From NCBI GenBank assembly GCA_025766275.1, contig JAFKAC010000006.1, forward strand, positions 248,001 through 312,000: DNA of 64,000 nucleotides, written 5' to 3'. Positions 35,102 through 46,053 of the stretch are shown here, one piece after another (the stretch's first letter is position 1; each line of letters opens with the position of its first letter). The position numbers and the translations under genes were made by a program. The notes beneath the pieces are model-generated. The model was not told the origin of the DNA. It did not search any database and saw only the letters and a list, made by a program, of their open reading frames with translations. Source of the DNA: Lactarius indigo (Eukaryota > Basidiomycota > Agaricomycetes > Russulales > Russulaceae).

Positions 35102-36399
35102 TCAACAGCTCGTCCTCGGCGCGAAAGGGAACTTCAGCGCCCCAGAAGAGCTGTAAATTCCATAGCCGGGCTCCTGTGCATCCGAATAGATGTGAGCGAA
35201 CCAACCAACCCCATCGGCAACCACAGTCTTGAGATCTGCACAATGTTCGTCGAGGAGCCCGAAATACCCTTGTTCGCTGCTGACACTCGCGACGGCGGAA
35301 GAACTTTGAGGTTGCACACCAGTAGAAGTGACGGAGGGCCAACCATTCTGTGTGTGCAAAGGATAAAATATCAACTTCAAGAAGGGAGCGGAAAGATGTC
35401 TTACCTCGTCAAAGTACATCTTCTTTCCGTTCCCGTTCTGGATGAAAAAGTTCAGGTTATTCTGAACGAGTCCCCATGCCTGGTCACCTAGAGGCAGAAT
35501 TAAGATGTAAGGGAGCGACACGGAGAAAGTAACATACCGGTTGTGGCAGAAGCTGCAAAGAAAGGAAGCATATTGATATTGATCGAGTCGATAGCGTCAA
35601 GGACGTCCTGAGCACCACCGTTACGCTGATAACCATACGCAAGATCGCTGACTGTGACAGGAATCCCAATGTCTGAAAGGCTCTGCTTGGCCGCATTTAC
35701 TTGGGCGGTTAGTTGTGCAGGAGAGAGAACCTGGTCAAAGAGAGGCTCTGAACCGAATTGGACGACACGAGTCACAAATTTTGCCTTTGGATTCGAATGA
35801 AGAGTGGAAATGAGTGTGTCGCGACGGGATTTCCATTGGCTGGAACCATCATAGCCGAACTGTGTGCGCAAGGGGTAAATAAGCGCTTTGTGAGAGTGCA
35901 GTATTAGTAGATACCCAGATGAGGGCGTGAACGCCAAGCGTGTTATCCCAAGCAGCCGTAACGACATCATCACTGGAAGACCGGATATTGGCGGTTCTGA
36001 TGGGAGTGGAGTTGAGGGAAGCTTACTAGAAGCCTTCGCGGTCACACGCGCCGTAGAGGCGGACATATCGACTGTTAAAGTTATTTCGCATGTCCGCGAA
36101 TTCCTTCTGCAATTGGGACAGGCTCTGACCTAAATATAGATGGGGTGAGGAATGAGAGGGAGAAAAAGACTACAGGGAGACTCACAGGCGGTAACTTCAT
36201 AGCTGAAACCTAGGAAGGCATACTCGTTAACAGGATCACACCACCATCCGTCGGTGCTGGCGGGTACATCAGATGGCATCGTGAAGCCGAGAGCGGGGAA
36301 GCAGGAAGTGGCGATCGTGACAGATACGCGGTCCACGAGGAGGGGCACGGCAGAGACAAGGAGAGGAACGAAGAGTAAAAGCCGGATGAAGGAAGCCAT
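35102..36399 (-). CDS. Secreted GH17-type beta-1,3-glucanase (intact copy)
   Basis: Starts MASFIRLLLFVPLLVSAVPL, a clear signal peptide. Introns are removed at the expected GT/AG sites: first exon 36399-36186, then 36129-36027 and 35972-35915, and so on. Mature landmarks: CFPALGFTMPSD, QLQKEFADMRNNFNSRYVRL, YGACDREGFY, GVHALIWFGYDGSSQWKSRR, TRVVQFGSEPLFDQVLSP, VSDLAYGYQRNGGAQDVLDA, MYFDENGWPSVTSTGVQP and PGYGIYSSSGALKF, ending FAPRTSC. The FGSEP and FDENGWPS glutamates are the likely acid/base and nucleophile of a clan-A (GH17-like) glycosidase acting on wall beta-glucan. A non-functional inverted copy is at 41741-43130. The glycosidase fold is well supported; exact substrate is inference. 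Confidence 0.88.
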
Positions 36400-36696
36400 T
36401 GAAGGAGAGGACAAAAGTTGGCTGGCTGACTGAAAACCAAGAGCTGCCTCTGCGAGGTTATTTATTGACCACCATCCCAAATAACATGACGCGCGTAATT
36501 TGCGTTTTTCCGCGTCCAGTTAGACCAGTGACCGTCTGGCTACAACCCGGCGATGCACACCCAGCATCCAGTTACGCGCTGAAAAAGGCAAGTGCCAGGA
36601 TGTCCTGTCATACTGTAATGAAACAGCACCCCCGATCACATTTAGTATATTTAGCTAGCAAAAATTATCTGGGCCCGCGTTTATCGGTTTAGAGAC

Positions 36697-37590
36697 CGGG
36701 GCGAAAGGCTGTTCCAAATAATGAGTAGACCTCATGTATTGATGAGAAGACTGGGTCGTTCCCTCTCGGATGTCGTTCCCAACAGACTTGTTTCTTCCAT
36801 AAGTGACAATATTAGACAAATGTGCTGACAAAGAAAACTTACAAAAGCCGCAATTTATGGTTTGCCGACGGAAGTACAGCATCATCGTCTTTAGCGAGAA
36901 CGTGTATACATCCGCGTTATTCAGTGCTAACCCAGAAGAGATTACGTGACGGAAATCCAAATTGGGAGGAAGGAATTGACTTTCAAATTCTATGAGTAGT
37001 TAATTATCAGGTGAAAATTATCGGGAAATTGGTTATCTCAGAATATTTGTAGTTATAAAAGGTTACAGTAATCGATTTAAATAATTTTATTGGGTGCTGG
37101 AACACCCTTTCGACCGGTCTGTTCTGCTAAAATTCTCCGATTCGGATTTTGCCTGTACTGTACAGTACTTCACCCGAACTGAGGAAAAGAACTAGAACTA
37201 GGCCAGAACCATAGTTGAAACGCCATCTCCTTTGGTAGTGTTCAGTTGTCACCGTACGCACTGGGTCCATGTACGTACGATATCAGCGAGGCGTTCACTT
37301 ATCGAAAATTCGAAAAACTCGGAGAGGACCAGCCACGCCTTTATCGTCGCCCAGAAAATCCTGGAGTGAATCGTTCCCGAGAGCCACGCAAAGATGGCTC
37401 CTCCCTGTCATTAGTGCAAGAAGCGAAATAGGCGCAATGCTCCAAAGAGGTGTCCCAGTGTTGGCGGTGCAAATGTTTCTGAAGTGCGCAAGGATGTGCG
37501 TGTATCCTCCCCAACCCCATGGTCGGGAGGCGAAGGTATGAGCTTGAGGTTGTGGAAGGTTGCCCCTCATACCCTCGATTAACATTTCAC
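36697..37590 (+). pseudogene. Decayed copy of the BTB gene
   Basis: The left part (36,697-36,930) aligns by eye with 31,975-32,220: the upstream leader (GACTGGGTC, CGGATGTCGT, CCCAAC), the start region, then AATTTATGGTTTG and TAGCGAGAACGTGTATAC. The right part (37,165-37,590) aligns with the end of the BTB gene and its downstream DNA (GAGGAAAAGAAC, CACTTATCGAAAA, CAACCCCA, GGAAGGTTG). Most of the gene body is missing, and the start codon is changed to GTCGTT. It lies in the same orientation as the intact gene. Confidence 0.75.
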
Positions 37591-37766
37591 TTAAGGACTG
37601 CCCTGTCGCAAGCCCTGTCGTGTCAGTCGTGTCACATATGACTTTGATTCTGTGTGTTGTATCGGGCCTCCTGACGGGGAAATCAACCGGGCCGCTCCTC
37701 AACGCCCACAGCTAGCGCTTAGTTCTCAGTTCCAAGACTGAGATCACCATCTTGCACAAGGTAGCT

Positions 37767-40711
37767 ATGGCCGATGTCCAGATGTGGGTTTCTAAAGTAC
37801 GTAAATTGTGTGCGTACACTAATGGTCCACAGACACACTCTGCCTCGCCCAATTTCCCCGACACGGAACGATAGTCAAGCTGAACAAGTACTCGAGCCAA
37901 CTCACACAAGACAAGGTCTGTGGTGTCGCCTGGGCCTGGATGCTTACCACCTCATCCCATGTTACTGTGATAGTCCAGGGGCGGTGCAAAGGCTATGCGT
38001 AAGGCCGCATTCCTGGCCGTTTGGCCGATTGCGATCGTTATCTCATCCCGCGCCATCTGGTCAGTATATGCTGTAATCGATGCAGACGACATCGAGAAAC
38101 CTCAGGCATGGATGATTTCATCATGAACCCTTTTTCCTTGCCTCACGGGTCGTGCATGCTTTGCCCCTGGAACGCTAGATCGGCATATCTCCAATCTGGT
38201 GGGAAGGTGCGGTAGGCGTGCAATGTGCGATCACCAAAATGGCTTATTTCTTTACTTATAGGAAATCCGTGCAACACTCATCTCGTGAGCATACTGCGTG
38301 CAAACAGGAGAACCGGGTGGCTGATTGGTGGCGAAGTTGGACCTCGCAAAAGCGGTTAAGGAAGGATGCAAAGAAGAGGATCTAGTCGGGCTTACCTTTA
38401 ACACGATCGGCGTCAGGTACGAGTATAACTTCGTCGATACATGCTGAAACGCAATTCGCAAAGCGATGCTATAACCATGGGCACTGACGGTGGGTGGTCA
38501 ATCGTAACCCTCTTTTCATTGCTGACACAAGTGGCAGGGATGCGCTACTCGTCAGTGTGTTCTGGCTGTGAGGCCAAGCGTTTGTGGTTGATGTTTCATG
38601 ATAGGCTCCCAAGCCGTGATATAATTGCTGATTCGATCGAGGCGGTATGTACCACTCTGTTCTGGATGACTGATCGGAGTAACTGATTCTTTCTGCGTTC
38701 TATCTGGGAACGAACAGGTCACCCTGGTACGATGAGTCTGACGTTAAGCTCTGACGAGTACTTGAAAATACCTCCTAACCAGGCCCAGCACTACGATGGC
38801 AATATATCTATACCCGGGTGTGACAAAAATATGCCTGGCTGTGCGATGGCTGCAGTACGACACAATCGCCCGACGATCATCGTATATGGTGGGACAATCC
38901 AGGTCGGTGAGCGACATGTAGATTGCCCTGAAATGGGATACTCGAAGGGCGATTCTGTCAATATTTCGGACGCGTTTGAATCGTATGGTAAATGGCGTAG
39001 GCTTTTCCAGGAAGACTGTCACTCAATTGTACCTTCACTCAAAGGCGCGTTTGCCGTCGGTAAAATCACGGAGGAGCAACGGTTTGACATTGTCCGTCAT
39101 GCGTGTCCTGGCGCTGGAGCCTGTGGTGGGATGTACACGTACGTCCGATGGTATCTGCTAGCCATTGCCGGAGCTGAAGGAAGAGACATGACCGAAAGTG
39201 CAAATACCATGAGCTCGGCTTTGGAGGTGCTTGGCCTGACCCTGCCATATTCCTTCCAGTATCCCTGCTACGTATGCTGGTGCGCCATGTAAACTGAATC
39301 TCGAACTCCGATTCACTTGACCTCCTGGATAACAGAGAAGCTCAAGGAGTGTAGGCGGGCTGCAGGATACCTTAAGAAATTGCTCGAGCGTGATATCAAA
39401 CCACGGTGTGTTGTGTAGCTTCCTACGACTGGAAAATTAAACTTCCATGACGCAGCGACATCCTGACCCGGAACTCTTTTCTGAACGCTATCACAATCGT
39501 AAACGTGCTTGGTGGCTCGACAAACGCGGTGAGGACACTTCTGACGACGTCACCCTACCTGGGATGCTACTGATTTACCCTACCCACCCTATTAGGTCCT
39601 CCATTTCCTAGCCATGGCCCGCGCGGCTGACGTTGAGCTCACGATCGACGACTTCCAAGCCGTGGCGGACCGCACACCGTACCTGGCGAATCTGAAGCCA
39701 TCCGGGCGCTACTACATGGAGGACCTGCACCGCGTAGGGGGCATCCCCTCGCTGCTCAAGTACCTCCTCGCGCACACGGACCTGATCGACGGGACGCAAC
39801 TGACGGTCACAGGCCGCACGCTGGCAGAGAACGTCGCGGACGCGGTGGAGCTGGAGTTTGGGCAACCGCCGCAGGACGTCGTGCGCCCGCTCGCGGACCC
39901 GATCAAGCGCACAGGCCACATCGCCATCTTGAGAGGCAATCTTGCCCCAGGGAGCGCTGTCGCTAAGATCACTGGCGCAGAGGGCGTCAGGTTCCAGGGC
40001 GTGGCCAAGTGCTTCGACAGCCTGGACGGCTTCTATCCCGCGCTCGCTGCAGGCGAGATCAAACCCGGGATGGTGCTCGTCTTTCGGTATCAGGGCCCCA
40101 AAGGCGCCCCCGGCATGCCAGAGGTTTTTCTCACTACTTGTCTTTGGCCCTACGTGCACTGAGCGACCCGACCACAACGTGTGTCATTAGATGTTAGGTG
40201 CGCCCCCAAATGAAGTGCCGCGCCTTGATGCTGATTTATTGCTGTTGGACTTAAGGACCAACCGGCGCGTTGATAGGGGCAGGCCTGGCGGGGTCGACCG
40301 CCCTCATAACTGATGGGCGCTTCTCTGGAGCTTCCCGTGGCTTCATCATTGGTATGGGCGCGATGCCTATCCTGTTTCACCCTGCATAGCAGGTGCTGAT
40401 GGATATTTGCGACGCCGAAGGCCACATCGTTCCAGAGGCACGCCTCGGCGGGCCGATTGCGTTGGTCCAAGACGGTGACCGGATTGTCATCGACTCCGAA
40501 AAAAGGACGATCGATTGGGACGTCAGCTGACGAAGAGGAGGCGCGCCGTCGAAAAGAGTGGGAAGGCTCTGGAAAGGGCACGCTGACGGTAAAGCGGGGC
40601 ATACTGTTGAGGTACGCGAGGGACGTTGCGGTGAGTACATCAGAGTCTCTCAGTTGAGGATGAGAGGTTGATCTCTAATAGCCCGCAAATGTGGGAGCAT
40701 ACTGCGATTAG
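37767..40711 (+). pseudogene. ILV3: Dihydroxyacid dehydratase (ILV3-type), two frame breaks
   Basis: A many-intron gene whose exons splice well into the DHAD family: [154 protein letters not shown], ending GAYCD. The three cluster cysteines ([22 protein letters not shown]) are present. DHAD is the third common step of valine and isoleucine synthesis. The frame breaks near 37,876 (GAACGATAGTC) and at 40528, where one extra T turns WDVS-DEEE into WDVS-stop. One intron would need a weak GC donor near 38,096. All other splice sites are intact, so this is either a very young pseudogene or an assembly-damaged gene. Confidence 0.8.
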
Positions 40712-40865
40712 ACCGATATACATATACGGGTCGTAAAGAAAAAGGACTGGGCGGTGTACGTGATATAAGAGTACGAGACATTGGTGGAGATTTTTTCCAA
40801 TGTACACACAAACGTTTAAATCAAGACGTTAAAAGTAACTATCGTAACCTGAAGCGGGCAGGTAT

Positions 40866-41515
40866 TCAACGGCCAGTGTTTGCTGACAAAAGAGTATTAA
40901 GTACGTGACATGTGACAGTATGTGACAATAACACTTACATCTCAAGGCATGTAGGCGCTTCTCGTGCTTGGGTGGGTCCAAGCTGCTATGCTTCGAGAAC
41001 ACTTGTCGCGCAATCATCTCATCGTGCTGTTGGCACTCGGAGACGGCATGTTGGCGTTCATTGGGCTCCATCGTGGTTGGGCTTCTTGGAGCATTATCGC
41101 CGGAAGAGCGGTGCTTAGGCACTATGGCGCGCTCGCCGGGCTCATGCTGACCGGTGATAACAGCGGGATCCGGGGGAAGGATGAAGGTAGGCAAAGGTTT
41201 CTTCGGTTTCTTGACTTTGGGAGGTAGACCTCTGGCAGCACGACGCTTGGCACGGATGCGCTTCTTATATTGCTTCCAGAGAAAGCCAAGGAGGGCTATG
41301 GCCCAGATGGCTATTACACCAGCGCTGGAGACGATGGCAGAGACGATCGGAGTTTTGGCACGGTGGCTTGAGTACGAGTAAGGTGAGGTATTGTTGAGCT
41401 TGGTGCAATACGGTAGTTGAATGGGACATACCCGTGAAGGATTTCGCTTTCTTGAGCCTTTTGGCTTAACACTTTGTAGGGGATGACCGTCTACGGAAGG
41501 AGAAGGAAGGGACAT
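40866..41515 (-). CDS. Small single-pass membrane protein, unknown
   Basis: Starts MSLPSPSVDGHPLQSVKPKG at 41515. One membrane helix, IVSAIVSSAGVIAIWAIALL, is followed by a strongly basic stop-transfer (KQYKKRIRAKRRAARGLPPK) and a Pro/Lys/Ser-rich cytosolic tail, so the N-terminus faces the lumen or outside. A 3' intron (donor GTAAGT after LHALR, acceptor before 40876) replaces the apparent hydrophobic read-through tail with a short SNTGR end. A short intron may also lie near 41,420. I recognise no family. The gene sits antisense between the ILV3-type pseudogene and the glucanase pseudogene. Confidence 0.5.
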
Positions 41516-41684
41516 GGCTGAGGATGAGAGAGATGCACGGATGTCCCGCTGAGGATATTTTGGGACGGGGGACGAGACCGGAACGAGTCCTTCCGAAGCT
41601 CACATGACGTTAAATTGACGTCACGGGACGAGCTTCGCGTTGATCCACTCGTGCACCTTCTCGGCCTAACGGCCACTTACCCCC

Positions 41685-43790
41685 GCGGGGGCGGCTCTTG
41701 GTCGGTTCCCTGCAGGCAGTCACTCTTGTCCTCTCCTTCGATGGCCTCCCTCGTCTGTCTTTTGCTCTTCGTGTTTCTCCTCCTGGGTCTCGTCTCTCAT
41801 TCTGGAGCTCACCACCCAAATGACGTTCGTTCCGGTCACCGTCGTTCTCCCCGCTCAAAGAGAGTGTCCCGAAGGTCTTGCCAAGCCCCAGTGAACACGA
41901 ACATTTCTGCCTGCTTCCCCGCTCTTCGGCTTCACGACGCCATCTAGTGTACCCGCCAGCACCGACGGATGGTGGTGTGATCCTGTTAACGAGTATGCCT
42001 TCCTAGGTTTCAGCTACTGAAGTTACCGCCTGTGAGTCTCCCTGTAGTCCTTTTTCTCCCTCTCATTCCTCACCCCATCTATATTTAGGTCAGAGCCTGT
42101 CCCAACTGCAGAAGGAATTCGCGGACATGCGAAATAACTTTAACAGTCGATATGTCCGCCTCTACGGCGCGTGTGACCGCGAAGGCTTCTAGTGAGCTTC
42201 CCTCAACTCCACTCCCATCAGAACCACCAATATCCGATCTTCCAGCGATGATGTCGTTACGGCTGCTTGGGATAACACGCTTGGCGTTCACGCCCTCATC
42301 TGGGTATCTACTAATACTGCACTCTCACAAAGCGCTTATTTATTCCCTTGCGCACACAGTTCGGCTATGATGGTTCCAGCCAATGGAAATCCCGTCGCGA
42401 CACACTCATTTCCACTCTTCATTCGAATCCAAAGGCAAAATTTGTGACTCGTGTCGTCCAATTCGGTTCAGAGCCTCTCTTTGACCAGGTTCTCTCTCCT
42501 GCACAACTAACCGCCCAAGTAAATGCGGCCAAGCAGAGCCTTTCAGACATTGGGATTCCTGTCACAGTCAGCGATCTTGCGTATGGTTATCAGCGTAACT
42601 GGTGGTGCTCAGGACGTCCTTGACGCTATCGACTCGATCAATGCCCACATGCTTCCTTTCTTTGCAGCTACTGCCACAACCAGTATGTTTCCCTCTCCGT
42701 GCCACCACCTTCTTACATCTTAATTCTCCCTCTAGGTGACCAGGCATGGGGAGCCGTTCAGAGTGACTTGAACTTTTTCATCCAGTACGGGAACGGAAAG
42801 AAAATGTACTTTGACGAGGTAAATCGTCTTCCCATCGTCTTCTCAAAGTCGACACTTTACTTTTTGCACACACAGAATGGTTGGCCGTCCGTCACTTCCA
42901 CTGGTGTAAAGCCCCAAAGTAAAGCCGCCGTCGCGAGTGTCAGCAACGAACAAGGGTATTTTGGGCTCCTCGACGAACATTGTGCATGATCTCAAGACTG
43001 TGGTTGCCGGTGGGGTTGGTTGGTTCGCATCACATCTATTCGGATGCACAGGAGCCCGGCTATGGAATTTACAGCTCTTCTGGGAAGCTGAAAGTTTCCA
43101 TTCGCGCCGAGGACGAGCTGCTGAACGAGGCGATTCAAGACAGCCTGAGGCTATCCCTCTGGGCCATCGCCTCTCGCTCTGGTAGCGAATACCTCTTTCC
43201 TTTAATCGGACCTTTCATTTCCTTTTATTGCTGTGCTTCCCAGTGTTATCGTTAGTTAGTACTATATTTACGGTCCGCATCGCACTCCCATTGGGGCTGG
43301 AGTTAACCTTGTAGCTCGAGCCAGACTTCGTACCAGAGTACGGTATACCCCCAATGAAAGGGACATTGATGTTTGAGTCGAATCGCTTCTACTCGGCGCA
43401 ACAGGTCGGAGCAGATGATATTAACCGGTATAGGATAGTTTGTGGCGTAGAATACAGCAGAATTAGGTAGTGTAGAGGGTATCCGGTGCGTATAATACAC
43501 AACAGCCATGGAGCACGACAACGGAGATGTCACCCATACCACTTCCCGTTTATACTGGCTACTTTTGCTCGTTGAGGGATGATGGCTTCTGTGATATCGA
43601 ACGCTTTGATCGCGGCCTGATCGCGCCCAACGCTGAGCACGGAATGATTGTACATAGAAGGGAAATGCACTTACTTCCCAAGTAGGAATGTCGAATTCGA
43701 ACACGAGCTGCTGTTTCCTTAAACCTTCTTGATAATCGCTAAGCTGAGGCTGCTCGCAGATGACTGGGTTAGAAGGGCAACGGATCAGAC
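41685..43790. repeat. Inverted duplication, arm B
   Basis: Opposite-orientation counterpart of 34535-36440. It carries a plus-strand glucanase pseudogene and the 3' exons of the intact minus-strand NSE4. Homology starts upstream of the glucanase ATG (GGCTCTTGG and TTGTCCTCTCCTTC are shared) and ends inside the penultimate NSE4 intron region. The arms are about 5.2 kb apart. Confidence 0.85.
41741..43130 (+). pseudogene. GH17-type glucanase pseudogene (inverted copy)
   Basis: Signal-peptide region MASLVCLLLFVFLLLGL is followed by unrelated sequence and a stop, then the glucanase exons resume. Compared base by base with the intact copy, it has single-base insertions at 42017 (giving AGC TAC TGA), 42600 (AACTGG for AACGG), 42987 (GCATGATC for GCAGATC) and 43029, and the stop codon is lost (TGCTGA for TGTTGA). 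Intron positions are the same. Exons in between are close to identical with copy A, so the duplication or a later conversion is recent. Confidence 0.9.
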
Positions 43791-44976
43791 GTGTGGAGGA
43801 GAGTTTTATATCGACACGAGGGGACGTACAGATGACCGGCTCGCCGTCTTCCTCGATCTCAAGCGCGCATTCGCCATCTCTAATCAAGAAAGAAAGATAG
43901 AACAAGTTTTCGACAGATTGCGCAAAATCGTTTGGGTTGGTGATGAACCTGAAAAGGTTCACGGGGCCATTTTGCTCCACGAGTAAGCTTCGTATCTATT
44001 GTTTTTTGTGATGAGAGGAGTGTGATATAAAGGGAAGAGGCACGACTGACATCGATCACATGTTTCGTCGTCTCGTTCTCCGATCGCGCAATGTCTTCCT
44101 CGCGCAGTTCCTGCGGCCGCCGTTCGTCCTCCTTGTTCTTCTCGAATTTAGCCCGCTTGCCGATCACGCGCTTCTTTTGTTCGACCGCAAGAGGCCCGAG
44201 CCTGTGTATCTCCCTCGCGCATCAGGACAACGCGCGCGCCAACCAAACAAGGGAGCCACGCACATAAAATCCATCACGGGCACGCGCCGGCTCTTCGCGA
44301 GCGCCTTGCGGCCGATTTTCTCCCAGTCGAGCGGCTCGTCGTCGCCGTCGTACTCTTCCTCCTCTTCCTCGTCCTCGTCGGTCCCGCCGCTCGCGCGGTC
44401 CTTCGGCCCCGCCTCGCCGCGGCGTCCACCCATGAAGGTGATCAGCTTGGACACGAAATCGTCGACATCGAACGCGCCTGCGCCTGCTTTCATCGCGCGC
44501 GCTTTGGCAGCGTGCATGTTGGACGCGGTCACTAGGAAGGCAGAGTCGAGCGTCGCTTCCTGTGGTGCGGACACTTGGAGATGGATTTGAGGTAGGAAAA
44601 AATCAGACGGCGGGGAGGGTTCCATTTGTGGGAAAATACACATACCTTGGTCGAAGAGCGAATCAGCCAGCTGTACTTTTTCGAGCAACTCTTGTGTCGT
44701 GTATTCGTTGGCATTGATTTGGTGACCTAGACAGAAGAAAGGAGAGGAGGCGAGTTAGCCTCCTCTCCTGTGACGGCGATCCAAGGTGCGCGCCTTACCC
44801 TCTTCGTCTTTAAGTAAGACACGATATTTTTGCCTAAGTACGCGTTTCTCCTCCGGGTCTTGATCGGGATCGTAGGCGACTCTTTTGCGTGGAGAGTCCA
44901 TGTTAGAGTCGCCCTCTGCCATGCCTTGGAAGATAGGGTCGGGTCCGAACTCGATTGACGCGACGAGACGCGCCAT
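43530..44976 (-). CDS. NSE4: SMC5/6 complex kleisin subunit Nse4
   Basis: Seven exons from MARLVASIEFGPDPIFQG (44976); an internal Met at MAEGDSNMD could also be the start. Order of landmarks: LRQKYRVLLKDEEG, NANEYTTQELLEKVQLADSL, ATLDSAFLVTASNMHAAKAR, DVDDFVSKLITFMGG, an acidic insert, LDWEKIGRKALAKSRRVPVM, GPLAVEQKKRVIGKRAK, VEQNGPVNLFRFITNPNDF, VENLFYLSFLIRDGECALEI, ending AIKAFDITEAIIPQR and KWYG. The Nse4 C-terminal winged-helix region is complete. Nse4 bridges Smc5 and Smc6 heads in DNA repair and replication. One intron ends AAG. The last exons fall in arm B of the inverted repeat. ARPC4 lies 85 bp upstream on the same strand. Confidence 0.92.
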
Positions 44977-45061
44977 TCATCAATTTAGGCGGCGATTGTG
45001 GAGCTCAGGGTTAGGGTTCATAAAATACATTTCGGGAACGGCGCGGTATGCTACTATACTA

Positions 45062-45907
45062 CTATGCGTTGAACTTTTCGACACAGACAGATGAGCACCA
45101 CAGAAATGACGATTCGAGTAGCCCAGGCTTACCGCTGTAAGGTACGACTCGGCGACTATCCGGGCTCGGGCATTGAGACTGAGCTTCATCTCGCTAATCT
45201 CCCGGTCTACGTCTTCCATAAACCTGAAAGGTAGAGCAACGTAATGTCAGTGCTATTTCGAAGCGATCTACCGCCTGACGCACTGGATGATGAAATCTAC
45301 GATCTTGTGTTTCAGCATCGACTCGGTGTGAGTGTTGGTGATCAGGAAAGATATGTCATATCCCTTCGAAGGATCAGCTTTTGCACAGATCAGACAAGGG
45401 GGTCGAATGCACCTTGATGGGTTTTCTACGCAGCACGATAAAGCTCTCCGCTCGCTGCATCAGGAATCGTGTGAATTTATGGCAGAGGATACGCTCGATT
45501 TCATCTGCCTGCTTGATCTTAATGCTAACGCGGATCGAGTTGACAGATGGCTCGATAAGCACTCGCTCGTTTTCATTTCGGGATATCGTCAACGGGTTCA
45601 GGAGGACTTCCTTCGATCCCCTGCACGCGATCAGACAGCGTGGGGTGACACAGGAGGTGATGTACTCACGCGACCTCCACTTCAGGCTTGTTGTGACGCT
45701 CGACGACCTAAGCAGAAAACCTGTAATCACATCCCGAGTGCAAGCTACCAATGCGATCCATACCTGAGATGAGAAGTTCTCCAGCGTCAGTGCGGCGGTC
45801 AGAGTCGACCGTACCGCAGCGAGATACGGTCTTAGAACATTGGACTGTTATTAGCTGAATCAACATCTAAACCACAAAAGTTGTATCGTATGCCCAAAGC
45901 TCACCAT
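45062..45907 (-). CDS. ARC19: Arp2/3 complex subunit 4 (p20-ARC)
   Basis: Seven exons: 45907-45905, 45844-45764, 45707-45670, 45620-45413, 45363-45284, 45223-45133, 45073-45062, giving 170 aa, the family length. Sequence landmarks: [125 protein letters not shown] and end TAFNA. The subunit is part of the actin-nucleating Arp2/3 core. The first coding exon is the ATG alone, followed directly by GTGAGC; no other Met gives the conserved N-terminus. Two introns end in AAG. Confidence 0.95.
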
Positions 45908-46053
45908 CGCGACGTTATATCTGATGTGATGATGAAGGGGATACCGTGAGAAAAGTAAATATTCGGAGGTCCGAAAGCCAGCTCTAATTTTTTTTTTGTT
46001 TATTTATTGCGCGACTCTTCCCACACCGCGTCCAACACTCAAAAAAAAGAAAC

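Larger units (their letters stand above)
34535..36440. repeat. Inverted duplication, arm A
   Basis: This arm carries the last part of NSE4 (plus-strand sense) followed by a minus-strand glucanase gene. It matches 41685-43790 in opposite orientation across the glucanase exons, introns and the NSE4 tail. The glucanase coding segments are nearly identical by eye; the NSE4 part and outer edges are more diverged. Here the glucanase is intact and the NSE4 fragment is dead. Confidence 0.85.

Noticed and set aside
39608..40177. 189-codon minus-strand open frame over the ILV3-type exons
   Set aside because: The plus strand encodes clear dihydroxyacid dehydratase here; the antisense frame is a GC-skew shadow.
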